A program made the translations under genes and the position numbers. DNA of 64,000 bases from Mactromeris polynyma (taxonomy: Eukaryota; Mollusca; Bivalvia; Venerida; Mactridae), in assembly GCA_032209605.1 (NCBI GenBank), contig JASFXZ010000005.1:32411928-32475927 (forward strand), given 5' to 3'. Shown one piece after another: positions 23,205-35,200 of the stretch (positions are counted from its first letter, which is position 1; each line of letters starts with the position of its first letter). The notes below the pieces were generated by a model. It was given only the letters and a program-made list of their open reading frames with translations, ran no database searches and had not been told where the DNA came from.

Positions 23205-24005
23205 TCTCTGATTCTACGTCACTTTCCACTGATTCTACGTTACTTTCCACTGATTCTACGTTACTTTCCACTGATTCTACGTCACTCTCCACTGATCCTA
23301 CGTCACTTTCCACTGATTCTACGCCACGTTCCACTGATCCTACGTTACTTACCACTGATTTTACGTCACTTTCCACTGATCCTACGTCACTTTCCACTGA
23401 GTCTACGTCACTTTCCACGGATTTTACGTCACTTTCCACTGATTCTACATTACTTTCCACTGATTCTACGTCTTTTTCCAATGATCTACGTCACTTTCTA
23501 CTGATCTACGTCACTTTCTTCTGATCTACGTCACTTTCCACTGATTCTACATTACTTTCCACTGATCTACGTCACTTTCCACTGATCTACGTCACTTTCC
23601 ACTGATTCTACGTTACTTTCCACTGATTCTACGTTACTTTCCACTGATTCTACGTCACTCTCCACTGATCCTACGTCACTTTCCACTGATTCTACGCCAC
23701 GTTCCACTGATCCTACGTTACTTACCACTGATTTTACGTCACTTTCCACTGATCCTACGTCACTTTACACTGATCCTACGTTACTTTCCACTGATTCTAC
23801 GTCACTTTCCACTGATTCTACGTCATTTTCCACTGATTCTACGTCACTTTCCACTGATTCTTCGTCACTTTCCACTGATTCTACGTCACTTCCCACTGAG
23901 TCATAGTCACTTTCCACTGATTCTACGTCACTTCCCACTGAGTCAACGTCACTTTCCACTGATTCTACGTCACTTTCCACTGATTCTACGTCACTTTCCT
24001 CTGAT
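23205..24005. repeat. 21-bp minisatellite, about 38 copies
   Basis: The unit is CACTTTCCACTGATTCTACGT. Because 21 is divisible by three, frames stay open on both strands (STDSTSL on one, ESVESDV on the other). Those ORFs are by-products. The segment 23230-23390 recurs almost exactly at about 23606-23765, including its rare variants (GCCACGTTCC, TTACTTACC), so a later block duplication is clear. Short units lacking TTC occur at about 23475-23590. It lies between the convergent 3' ends of the two genes. Confidence 0.9.
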
Positions 24006-24224
24006 TTAAAAGCATTAAAATACATGTATCACATTAACTTTATAATCTGTTTAAGCAATTGTTTATTTGACATCCTAGATATTTTAAAGTTGATTTCCTC
24101 TCTTGTTTAATGCAACGCAAAACAGCTAATTTTGCCATGGATTATCATAAAAAGTAGGAATGTTAGATAATAATGTCATACACTGTTTCTTTTGACATGG
24201 TAAGTAAATCTTGACTTTGTTTCA

Positions 24225-24305
24225 GGTTTGTTCAGGAACCACATTTAACATAAACTTTGATACTAATGACCTCGTCACCTGTACCTATAAGGCTTATTCA
24301 AGTTT
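24225..24305 (+). pseudogene. possible relic of a third copper-monooxygenase exon
   Basis: After TTTGTTTCAG, the frame reads INFDTNDLVTCTYKAYSS. This resembles the VLPGDDIVTECTYASDS and LYPGDEFKTTCMFKATSR region at the start of the CuB-Met exon. It then loses similarity and reaches a stop, with no EMCxxFITYYP. The match is short, so chance is possible. Confidence 0.3.
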
Positions 24306-24763
24306 AAAATGTTATAAAACAATCGAAGAACACTGGTATCTGTTTGTAGTAGATACCACTATGTTGTTGATGTAAACAACCCCACTGTTAGTTACTCTAC
24401 TCTGCAGAATTCCCTTGCCGCTTTTAAAAAATCATCTGAATTTTAAACGAATGAACGAAATACATACGCAAGAAGCAGCCACAGACGTTTGAACTTAAAA
24501 GACGTTACATTCGTACAGTAAATACTGTAACAGGTAGGTCTATATATCAGAAATATCAGATTGTTCATAATGTTGATGCATGAAGTGGTATGCGTAGACA
24601 CTGACAATGCAATAACAGAGATATCACCTGATGTTTTGCAATGTGTACAATTAAACTTTAATCTTCATTTATATAATAATTTACTTTGTTACATTAACTA
24701 AAGAAAACTAAACATGAATGGCTTCTTTGGCACCGAACATCATAACTAAACACCTATCCTCAA

Positions 24764-25632
24764 ACAACCAGATTTCGACCACAACTTATTTCGACCGGTA
24801 CCGGAAAATACCAAAAGCTAGGTAGCCAGACCAAAATATCAGCTATGCGCCCGCACATTTGTTTACTTTGGATGCAGAATTGTCAAGAGATGCAATCTAG
24901 TGAACAATGGAGAGTAGAAATGTAAAACACAAACCTTTTTTTTAAAAGTTTAAAAATATTGTGTATTTAACTACTTCCAAAAATATCATTCAATAACATC
25001 TTTTTTTACATAAAAATGGCTGCACAATCCTGTTTTTTTTTTATTTCGTCTGCAACTATGCCTATTCCCGGGCCCAACATCCCGTATCACACGATGCTTG
25101 AAGTACAGTACACAACAAATATATTGTAACACAAATTGTTCGTGTCTTAATCCATAAATGATGCTGTAAAATATAATGAGTTATTAATCAGAAAAGCATC
25201 ATTTACATTATGGGATCCCCAAAACAAGTTTTATTCATTTGAATTCAAGGAAAAAAATTGCGCCTTCTAAATATGGTACTTTCTTGGTAATTATCTTAGT
25301 TAAACAGTCGAGATTGACTGTTAGTTACATTAACGAGTTCGTACAGTTACACATTTTACATGTCGGGCATAAACTTTTGTTGTGTACTATAGTTAAGGGA
25401 AGTTATTTCATTGTGGACGAAAAATGGTTGTGAACATCCGGGTTAACCGAAAATGAGGTCATCGTAATTTGACGCGTATAATAAACAGACTACAACAGTT
25501 AGGTCCTTATTTTTGTTTTATCAACGTGGGATAAGGTTTGTTTAAATCATCAGTATAAATAAAAATTGCTGACGGACGAGTTATGGAATGTGCGAATGGG
25601 AAAATCATGTTAGGCGGTCGAAATCTGGTTGT
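24764..25632. mobile_element. 869-bp element bounded by 17-bp perfect inverted repeats
   Basis: ACAACCAGATTTCGACC at 24764-24780 is exactly complemented by 25616-25632. No transposase frame is visible between them; the 64-codon ORF at 25239-25433 resembles nothing known. It is best read as a non-autonomous DNA transposon. Its edge lies about 70 bp from the stop codon of gene 2, so the gene 2 3' UTR probably runs into it. Confidence 0.55.
25230..25235 (-). terminator. candidate polyadenylation signal of gene 2
   Basis: TTTATT on the plus strand reads AATAAA on the minus strand, about 465 nt after the gene 2 stop and inside the 24764-25632 element. No nearer AATAAA was seen. Confidence 0.25.
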
Positions 25633-25699
25633 GCCGGCATACAACAAATACTGATGGTTGAAAATAAAATAATACAAAAATACAAAACAATGAATCGTT

Positions 25700-26258
25700 C
25701 TACAAAAGTGAAGAACTTGTCCATAAAATCATACAAAAATATACAAAAATACTAAAAATAGATATATTTGAATAAATCCCTGTAAGACTGGCACTGTTGG
25801 TTTTTGTGGCACAAGTCCGGAGAACATGAACAGGTATACCTGCTCTCTGTTCCAACCAATCACCTAAATCACCTTGGAGACAAGCGTGCTTCAGCAACGC
25901 ATCCGAATCTTTTCTGCATTGTTCGTTACAACGTTTAGTCTTACTATACTCCTTACAGCTAGCATTGCTAAACGCTCTGGTTGCAAGAGAGTTGGGGTGC
26001 AAGTCGGCAAAACTCCTCCAATCGCATCCGTCGTACATTCCTTTAAATTTTGGAAGTTTTCTGACACATCTCTGGACACTTTTCCATTGAATGCAAATGG
26101 TTGGTAGAAATTTTTGAATTGGGTAATAAGTTATAAAACCATAACACATCTCGTTGTGGGTGCCAGCACCAAATGTTATTGTCGATTCACTGTCTGACGC
26201 ATACGTGCATTCTGTGACAATGTCATCACCAGGTAACACTTCCACCGGAGGATCGTAG
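25700..26258 (-). CDS. gene 2 exon H: CuB Met and C terminus, single exon
   Basis: Acceptor GTTCTCAG; stop TAG at 25702-25700. It encodes YDPPVEVLPGDDIVTECTY, NEMCYGFITYYP (M382), CIQWKSVQRCVRK, a Cys-rich region (CKEYSKTKRCNEQC, HACLQGDLGDW) and a hydrophobic tail. It covers gene 1 exons 9, 10 and 11 without introns. Confidence 0.9.
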
Positions 26259-29200
26259 CTGAGAACGCATAAAAATAATAAATCGGGTTAATCACATAAG
26301 AGACATTAAGACATTCCTCAAAATTGATAACGTAACTATTCGTATAAAAGAGAGAGAATAAGTTGCTACAGAGAACATCACTTACATACGACAGTGCCTC
26401 CCCACACAGACATCTGGGCAAACAACAATCCATAAAACACAAGGCATTTAAGGGGGCTCACGGGAACATACGTAAGGGAACAGGGGCGGAATGGCCTGGC
26501 CGACCATAAGGGATAACAAGGAGAATCAAGGTATACTGTTCATTGGTCGATGTTTCATCACGTTAACTGTAATGAAAGGTAACCGGCGTAAAGTTGATTG
26601 TGGTTGCAGAAACAGCAGTAGCAGGATTGAAGCATTTGTCTTCTAACACTACTGACACTAATATGGCTATAACTATTCTACATTTAACATCATGTCGACA
26701 TGTATGTACTAAGCGGTCATAGCACTTTTGGGAAATATTGAAAATACTGTTAGCATTTTATATTATATTCTGTGGTATATGGGAAACTGTTCGCTGGAGT
26801 AGCTATGTTACTTCTGTGAGTGCAACTACTGCTAACTTTTAACCGATTGATTGAATAGTTACAAAGACATACGGAATATGACAAAAAGACACGCGTTTTA
26901 AAGGTGAAATTAGTTTTTTTAAAACAGGCGTGTGTTGGTATGGGGTATACGATACCATACATAGTATTAGACAGTTACTTTTGTACTCATACAGGCACTG
27001 TGATGTTAGTAATTATGCATGTAATAAAGACAACATTGTACTAATATATCATTTGAACTCGTTGAATGAGAAAACCTAGTTAGTTTTCCAGGATTTCAAA
27101 CTAGTGCTAATCTTTGTTCTCTTACCAATCAACAAGTAGTTTTGGACATATCATTTTCAGTAAACTCAGCAAGAAAACAAGACGGGGTCCAACTATCTTT
27201 AAATAACATACAAATTAAAAAGCATCCTTACTAAACTAAATTGGGAGAAATGTAGAAACCCTTTTTTGCAATGGTGCTTTGAGTCACATTAACAGCAAAG
27301 GTCATGTCATGACTTTTCTATTTACTAGAATGGAGGAAGACCGTGTTAATACTTACTGATTAAATAAAGGTGCATCGTAGTTGTAGCTGTTATCATTTGT
27401 GAGATCTCTAATCCATGTTCCATTTCTATATATACTCATCCGTTGTTTTCGTCCTGTAGTAAACAAATAATGGTCAATGAAGTAATAACAGTATTAATCT
27501 AACTTCACTGAGCACGCGGGGTTCACAAACAGACAAAGTTGTGAGATGAAATATTCAAAGATTAATAGATTAGTTATATATTGTACCTGATGTATACACT
27601 CACTCATAGTCACACACATATACTTTTATAGTTTTAATCAAAACATGGAAGTGCCAAACTGTTTTGGTTAACGTCTTGTGATTATTTATGGAAATTTATA
27701 AGTGAACCCAGAGGGGTTCGAACCCACGATCCTAACGGCATCAGCGCCTAGCATTGAAATAACTGCGACCATACCCACTGCTCCGCCGAGGCAACCCCAA
27801 AAAGGTCGTGAGTTTGAACCTCTCTTCATAATAAATTTCCAAAATTGATTAGGTAAAGCTTACCATAATAATGCATATGGTTTACTGCACGTGTAACATA
27901 AATCTTCTCACTCCACATTTCACTCGTGCATTTTGATGGACATTTAGCTGTAAACGTTGTGCTTAATTGATTGGGAGGGATCTGTAGAAATTCTTGGCCA
28001 ACGATAAAGGTCGATGCATCGTATGATCGTTTAGAAGCTGGCGAGTAATATACTGTCATACCAGAACTGTCTGTCTGATCTGCAAGTTTATCCGGGTTAT
28101 GCCAATGTACCTGGAAAGAATGTTGCACACAAACATGATAATGAATGGGACATTTGATGAGAAAAAGCTGATTCACTTGTACATGTACCAGTTGTTTCAT
28201 ATTGGTGTCATAGTATCATATTTCTATTCACTACATTTCCGCATCAAAGTAAGATCTAACTCTTAATAAGAGTTGTATACTAGTAGTATTATTGTTGTTT
28301 TACAGACGACATAATGTTCATGAATATACGTGTTCAATCCGGATGTTTGCTTCACGCTTGCACCGTTATATTTATGCGTCGTGGAAATCGCTCCTAAGTT
28401 GAAAGGTTAACGATCTCATAATTAAATTTACATAATTATTTTCTCATCATTATCGTCTCAAATGGCCATTTTAAGTGATATCTGTATTTGTTCAAACTGC
28501 GATAATCGTTTTTCACACCTCGATACTTGTCCATTCGACCGTGATTTGGCAAGTTGTACAACTCGCGAAAATTATAACACCGTTTCATTGTTTGTTTATT
28601 TGGAGCTCCCATTTGAACAATGTGTGAAAATGTGTCCTCGAGTTACCAGTAATTTAAGCTATTGTGTATATTTTGTGTACTGGTGACCGGCAAGGTAGCT
28701 CGAGTTATCGACTTATTTCTGCTTGAGTTATCGGCGTCATATTTTATATGAAAATAGAATAAATAAAGTCCGGGACTCTGCCATTTCCTCGACAAATCCG
28801 GGGTTCTCGAGTTGTCGCCTGTTTGAGTTATCGAAGTTTAATTGTATTAAGGAGCAGGTATGAGACAACCTAAATAGGAAGAGAATGGGACATGTGATGA
28901 GAACAGCGGACATTGAGGAGCAGGTATGAGACAACCTAAATAGGAAGAGAATGGGACATGTGATGAGAACAGCGGACATTGAGGAGCAGGTATGAGACAA
29001 CCTAAATAGGAAGAGAATGGGACATGTGATGAGAACAGCAGACATTGAGGAGCAGGTATGAGACAACCCAAATAGGAAGAGAATGAGACATGTGATGAAA
29101 ACAGCAGACATTGAGGAGCAGGTATGAGACAACCTAAATAGGAAGAGAATGGGACATGTGATGAGAACAGCAGACATTGAGGAGCAGGTATGAGACAACC

Positions 29201-32200
29201 TACATAGGAAGAGAATGGGACATGTGATGAGAACAGCAGACATTGAGGAGCAGGTATGAGACAACCTAAATAGGAAGAGAATGAGACATGTGATGAGAAC
29301 AGCGGACATTGAGGAGCAGGTATGAGACAACCTAAATAGGAAGAGAATGAGACATGTGATGAGAACAGCGGACATTGAGGAGCAGGTATGAGACAACCTA
29401 AATAGGAAGAGAATGAGACATGTGATGAGAACAGCGGACATTGAGGAGCAGGTATGAGACAACCTAAATAGGAAGAGAATGGGACATGTGATGAGAACAG
29501 CAGACATTGAGGAGCAGGTATGAGACAACCTAAATAGGAAGAGAATGAGACATGTGATGAGAACAGCGGACATTGAGGAGCAGGTATGAGACAACCTAAA
29601 TAGGAAGAGAATGGGACATGTGATGAGAACAGCAGACATTGAGGAGCAGGTATGAGACAACCTAAATAGGAAGAGAATGAGACATGTGATGAAAACAGCA
29701 GACATTGAGGAGCAGGTATGAGACAACCCAAATAGGAAGAGAATGAGACATGTGATGAAAACAGCAGACATTGAGGAGCAGGTATGAGACAACCTAAATA
29801 GGAAGAGAATGAGACATGTGATGAAAACAGCAGACATTGAGGAGCAGGTATGAGACAACCCAAATAGGAAGAGAATGAGACATGTGATGAAAACAGCAGA
29901 CATTGAGGAGCAGGTATGAGACAACCCAAATAGGAAGAGAATGGGACATGTGATGAGAACAGCGGACATTGAGGAGCAGGTATGAGACAACCCAAATAGG
30001 AAGAGAATGGGACATGTGATGAGAACAGCGGACATTGAGGAGCAGGTATGAGACAGCCCAAATAGGAAGAGAATGGGACATGTGATGAGAACAGCGGGCA
30101 TTGAAGGCAGGTATGAGACAACCCAAACAGGAAGAGAATGGGAAATGGGATGAGAACAGTGGACATTAAGGAGCAGGTATGAGACAACCTACATAGGAAA
30201 CATAAATGGAAGGAAATGTAAGCAAATACAACCAAAGTGTGGAGACATTGCTAACAACAGAGGAAAGCACACTACATGAAAATAAACGTGAAGAGAAATT
30301 ATTATCACAACAGCTTCATAACATTTTGGAATGTAAGGCGGAGTATAAATACCGGACAAGACATTTAAACTTGTGCAACATACCACTAGACATTACACCC
30401 CGGAATGGTTCCTTGTAAACTTATTTGGGTAAATGGCACGCTATGCCATTTATTTTATGTCAAAGTAAAGAATTTGTGGAGATATGCACTGTGTATGTGA
30501 CGTTCCCTGTAGTAACGTATTCTCTCTCTTTGAATCCTCATGACAGAGGCATGTTTCGGGCTTTAGTCCGTGTTTTGTATACTTCTGCTGAGAAATCGTT
30601 TGTAAACATGTATGAGTAAAAATTAGTATCAGTATCTTATACAGAAGTGAGAACCACTGACATTCGGGTTAAGTGAGAGTTATGTAATATACTGCAGTAT
30701 CGATATTTAAACTACATGTAAGTTCACGTAGAAAAACATTATTACTTAAGTCTAAACAAACTGAAAAAATCATCTTCATCATTTAATGTGAAGTTAAGAT
30801 AAAAACTCCCAGACCTGTAGTGCAGCCATTTTTGTTCCATACTTTCCAATACGAAAGCCTGTGTCAGGTGCCATACATTCACCATCGAAACCATACGTCC
30901 ACGTGGCGAGAAACTGCTGACAATGTTGGTGAGGTGTCATCCCACATTGATAAGCGCCAGCTGAAATAGAACCGAATCATTGGTTAGTCTTACATCGGTT
31001 GAGAAACAACAAATCAACACGAATAGACCTACTTCTTACGCTCGATAGACGATTCATGGGTTACCAACAAGAACGTTAGCGCCTAATTCAATGATTATGA
31101 AGTTGGACGTAGGATTCGAACCCTGGACTTTCGGATCAACAGACAGTCGTTCTAACCCTCCACCACTGTATCTTCCGAAATTATATTGTATAAGCATTCT
31201 TTGTACCGACTGTATACAAACGATGGATAGCAATTCATGTTGAGAAGTTGCGGCAAACAGGTTAAAGTTACTATTATAATCTGACGTTTCACAAGTGGCT
31301 GAGAGCCTTCGTAGTTTAATGCCCCCTCCTCAATCTTCATTTTATTTTTAATTCTACGGACCTATGTGGGAAGGCTCTATCTCATAATTGATATAAATTT
31401 CATTGGCTGCTCTTTATGGATATAAAATTCTTAGTCACGTAGATAAAGACAATTATTATTTTATTTGCATAAAATCAGTCGTGCTAAGACATTTGTATTA
31501 CACTTCACTGGGTACAAAACGGACGTTGAAATACACTAAAGGGTTACGCGCTACATACGATCTCACATTTCGAGGGGGAAAGCGATTCAAGCATATCTGC
31601 TTATTCATTTAAATGCAGATAGTCTGGTTTCAGCAAATTATATTCAAATACATCTTAAATCTTGATATAAAATAGGCAAACGTTTGTAAACTTCGTTACC
31701 CAGCAAAATTTGTTTTGCGTAGTATCAATTGAAATACGAAAATTTATGTTCGGTAGATTCATCAAAATACAAGGTAAATGCAAATATTTGCACATGTGGT
31801 ACTAGAGATCACAAGCACAACCTGTTGCAGCGTTGATGTGTTACATGATCTGCGTGATTATCAATCTTACAATTACGATATTGAAGGCATTATCAAAACA
31901 TATTTAGACATGCATAAAGATAAAATAATTTACTCCCTTTTATAAATTTGATAATATCATAAACGTATAAAGTATTTATTACTCTGAAACTGATATCAAC
32001 TTACCCTTCATCATGTGTAACAGCGTCTTATTGAAATCGTCTGCAACATAAAGTAAATTTAATTGTATATAATCTTGTGATAATGTTATTAGTTATATGT
32101 AATATATCTATTTTCTATGATATCATTTAACTAAGTAATTATGCCTCTCTCTATGTCATGCCACTAACACGTAGGACCATAATGGAAATATGAGTCTACT

Positions 32201-35200
32201 CGTTTTTGTGCTGTCCTAGGTGTTGGTGGGTATGGCATGGATACACATGTCATAATAATTATTTTATTATTAGTGCATGTTTTAATTATCAATGTATCAT
32301 GAACTCCACTAACGAAATAAAAAAATAAATACATAAATTATTATTGAAAACAAAGCAGCAAAAACTTCCATAAGCATGTCCATTCAATATACTGATTCTA
32401 TGTCTATGTGAACACAAATCACTTGCCATATCATCTTACAGTACAGTACAGAACCAGAAAAATATAAACATTAAACATAGAAAGTAAACATTATCACCTT
32501 TTGCCTTTTTTTGTTGTTGTTGAAATAAAACCGTTGGAGATGATTATTTTAAAATTTAAAAAATAAATCTGAACAATATAAATATTTAAAATTGATAACT
32601 TTATTTCAGACTATATTATGAACAGCACACACAAGTATTTAAAAAATATATACATGTATGTTATCTATGCTCATATAACATACTAACAACCAGTTCATGC
32701 GAAATATATTAAGCCCATTCACCAAAACAATTACATATGAAACGAACCATGAGTAAACTGTAAACTATAGAGTTGTTTTCGGGCATATGCAGTCAAACCG
32801 TTGTATTTTAAGTTTGGAATGGTAGATATTTCGTAATCTTATTTTCAAAACCCCGAACTAATTTTTTGCGTTTTAAAGTATTTGGTATCTTGTAACCGTC
32901 TTTCCAAGCTCTTTTTATATGTACTGACTTTTTTGTTCAGGAATGCACATAACTCAAATATAATGCAACATAACACCGAATGCAACAATTATTTCAAGAA
33001 TTTCTAAAAAAGACGAACAAACAAGTTAAGGGTTTATGGAAATTATGCGAAGAACTTTTATCGGGCTTACAACCTCAACATAGATTTTCGTCCGTCTGCT
33101 CAACCGCATGAGCTTACTGAACATGCTAAAAAACCGTTCGATTGTATTTGAAGGCTTGTACGGTGTATCTATAAGTACATACCAGGAAAATCACAGCCGA
33201 AAAGAATCATGTGATGCACGATGGCCGAGTTGTTAACTTTTGGTGTGGTTGCCACTAAATGAAAGTCTCCGTCCGACGGAAGGTCGTACACCATACACAT
33301 ATAGGTGGTAACTTTGGGACGTATTTTGCTTTGTGGAAATCTCATAGTGTGACTTTTGACACCTGAAATAAAACGGTCTGACAAGGAAAACAACAAAAAA
33401 AGATGAAAGAGTTGTCAACTAAAATGGTTTTGCTATGTGCATATAAGTGTTGTGTAAACCAATCAAATCCTACTTTAACCACCAAGGCAATTTCTCGTCA
33501 ACCGAACAAAGTGTGTAACCTTGACGCGGATCCTTACCTTACCGAAATCCACTGAATTTCGGTGATTGTACCGAAATCCATTTTTGATCTGGACGTTGTG
33601 TTGTCCAAGGTGTACCAAATGATACATGTAATGGTGTTGGTTGATTGCCGAGGATATTACTTGATCCCGCCCAGACACAATCAGATAATACCTGCATAGG
33701 TACTAAGACCACCACTGGAGTTGAAGAAAGTTTTTCTCATTAATCATGTGGTCTGATTTGTAAGTTAAAACATGAAAGAAAAACTGCAAACTGATCCACG
33801 TATTTTTGTCTTATTAATGAGATGGTTAAAAGTGTTGTCCGAAATATAAAGCGACCGAAAGAGGTTTCAATACATATTTCAATGAAACTTTTATTCGACC
33901 ACTCTGTTTATTTCAACATGATTTCTGCTAAAAGCAACTGATCCCTGAAAGTGACCAAGCGTATTTCCTTTATAAGAAATATATATCTCCTATATTGGAG
34001 CAGCCCGGATAGCCCAGTCGCTTGAGCGTCGTGTAAAGGACAAGACAGATCATCTCGTGGTTATCAGTTTAAGATTTTGGCAATATTTTGTTTTCATATT
34101 TCGATATGGATTAAATGTCATACAACAGGTTCTACATGTTGCGGTTATTACTGATTGTTTTATCAAAAATGGACCAATTTATATTGAAATTAACTTGTTT
34201 AATTGCTGTTTATTTGAATTGAGGTTGACATCTGTAAAACATCACATTCCAATAGTACTTTCAGTACTTTGATTTTGCGTATGATATAATTGCAAGGAAC
34301 AGCGTGTACTAAATGATCCGAAAAGAAAACGGCAACCCGTGCAATACAGAACAATAACAAACATTCTGTAAACTTCCGTTTGTGTTATCATTTTGAATAA
34401 TATTAGAACTTTAGCGGAGTAAAACAATTTTAAAATGTACTTGTCTATATACCGGTACATTGTCCGTAATATTCTACTGTCTTAATGTTATACTTATATT
34501 CCTATATTGAAATTGTATGGTCTTGAATACTGTACAAATGCTCATATTAAACTTGCTCCTGAATAATGCGTTATATTTATGTTGTAAATTTCATTGTGGG
34601 TTACAATGAATCTTGAACTATGGACGAGTTGTGTTTATTCAATCTTCACCAATACTCATTATATATGGGCTACGTGTTAACATTCTGAATAAATATTTCC
34701 TGTATCCATAATATGATCAGTAAATAATATATAAATAATAGAATTTGGCCTCATTATTAATATATCATCATAAACTATATCTATGGACAAAACCGATTAA
34801 TCATTTTACTAAGTTCATATTTTGATAACATTGAAAGATTGTCTGATATCAAGATAATCTATCATCAGTATCATTTATATGCTTTCTTTATCAGATAGTC
34901 TATTGGTAACTATGTTTGAGTATCGCAGACTTTCAGGACGAGATGCTATTTATCGTAGATTATAAAACAAACCGTTCATCATTCTTGGTAGCAACTTTAA
35001 GATTACGTAGAAGATGCTGGGGAGGTTGAGAGCGCATCAGAAATCAAAGCTAAGAGCAGATAAGAAGTTCGTGTCCAGAAATAGTGATAATGGTAGAAAT
35101 TTCCCTAGGATTCCACTTATCTTGTGGTGTTTTAATTTGCTGACTTTGAACAATATTATCGAAACAGATATAAAACTACAAGAGATGCCCCGTTGACTTT

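Noticed and set aside
23156..24025. Ser/Asp/Val-rich ORFs on both strands
   Set aside because: By-products of the 21-bp minisatellite; frames are open on both strands and no splice or start context supports them.
27715..27800. tRNA gene
   Set aside because: A and B boxes are present but the cloverleaf stems are not complete; similar heads elsewhere in the window carry SINE bodies.
28737..30235. Two long minus-strand ORFs (454 and 462 codons)
   Set aside because: They cross a 66-bp tandem array whose unit is divisible by three, overlap each other in different frames, and lie in a gene 2 intron. No domain is recognisable.
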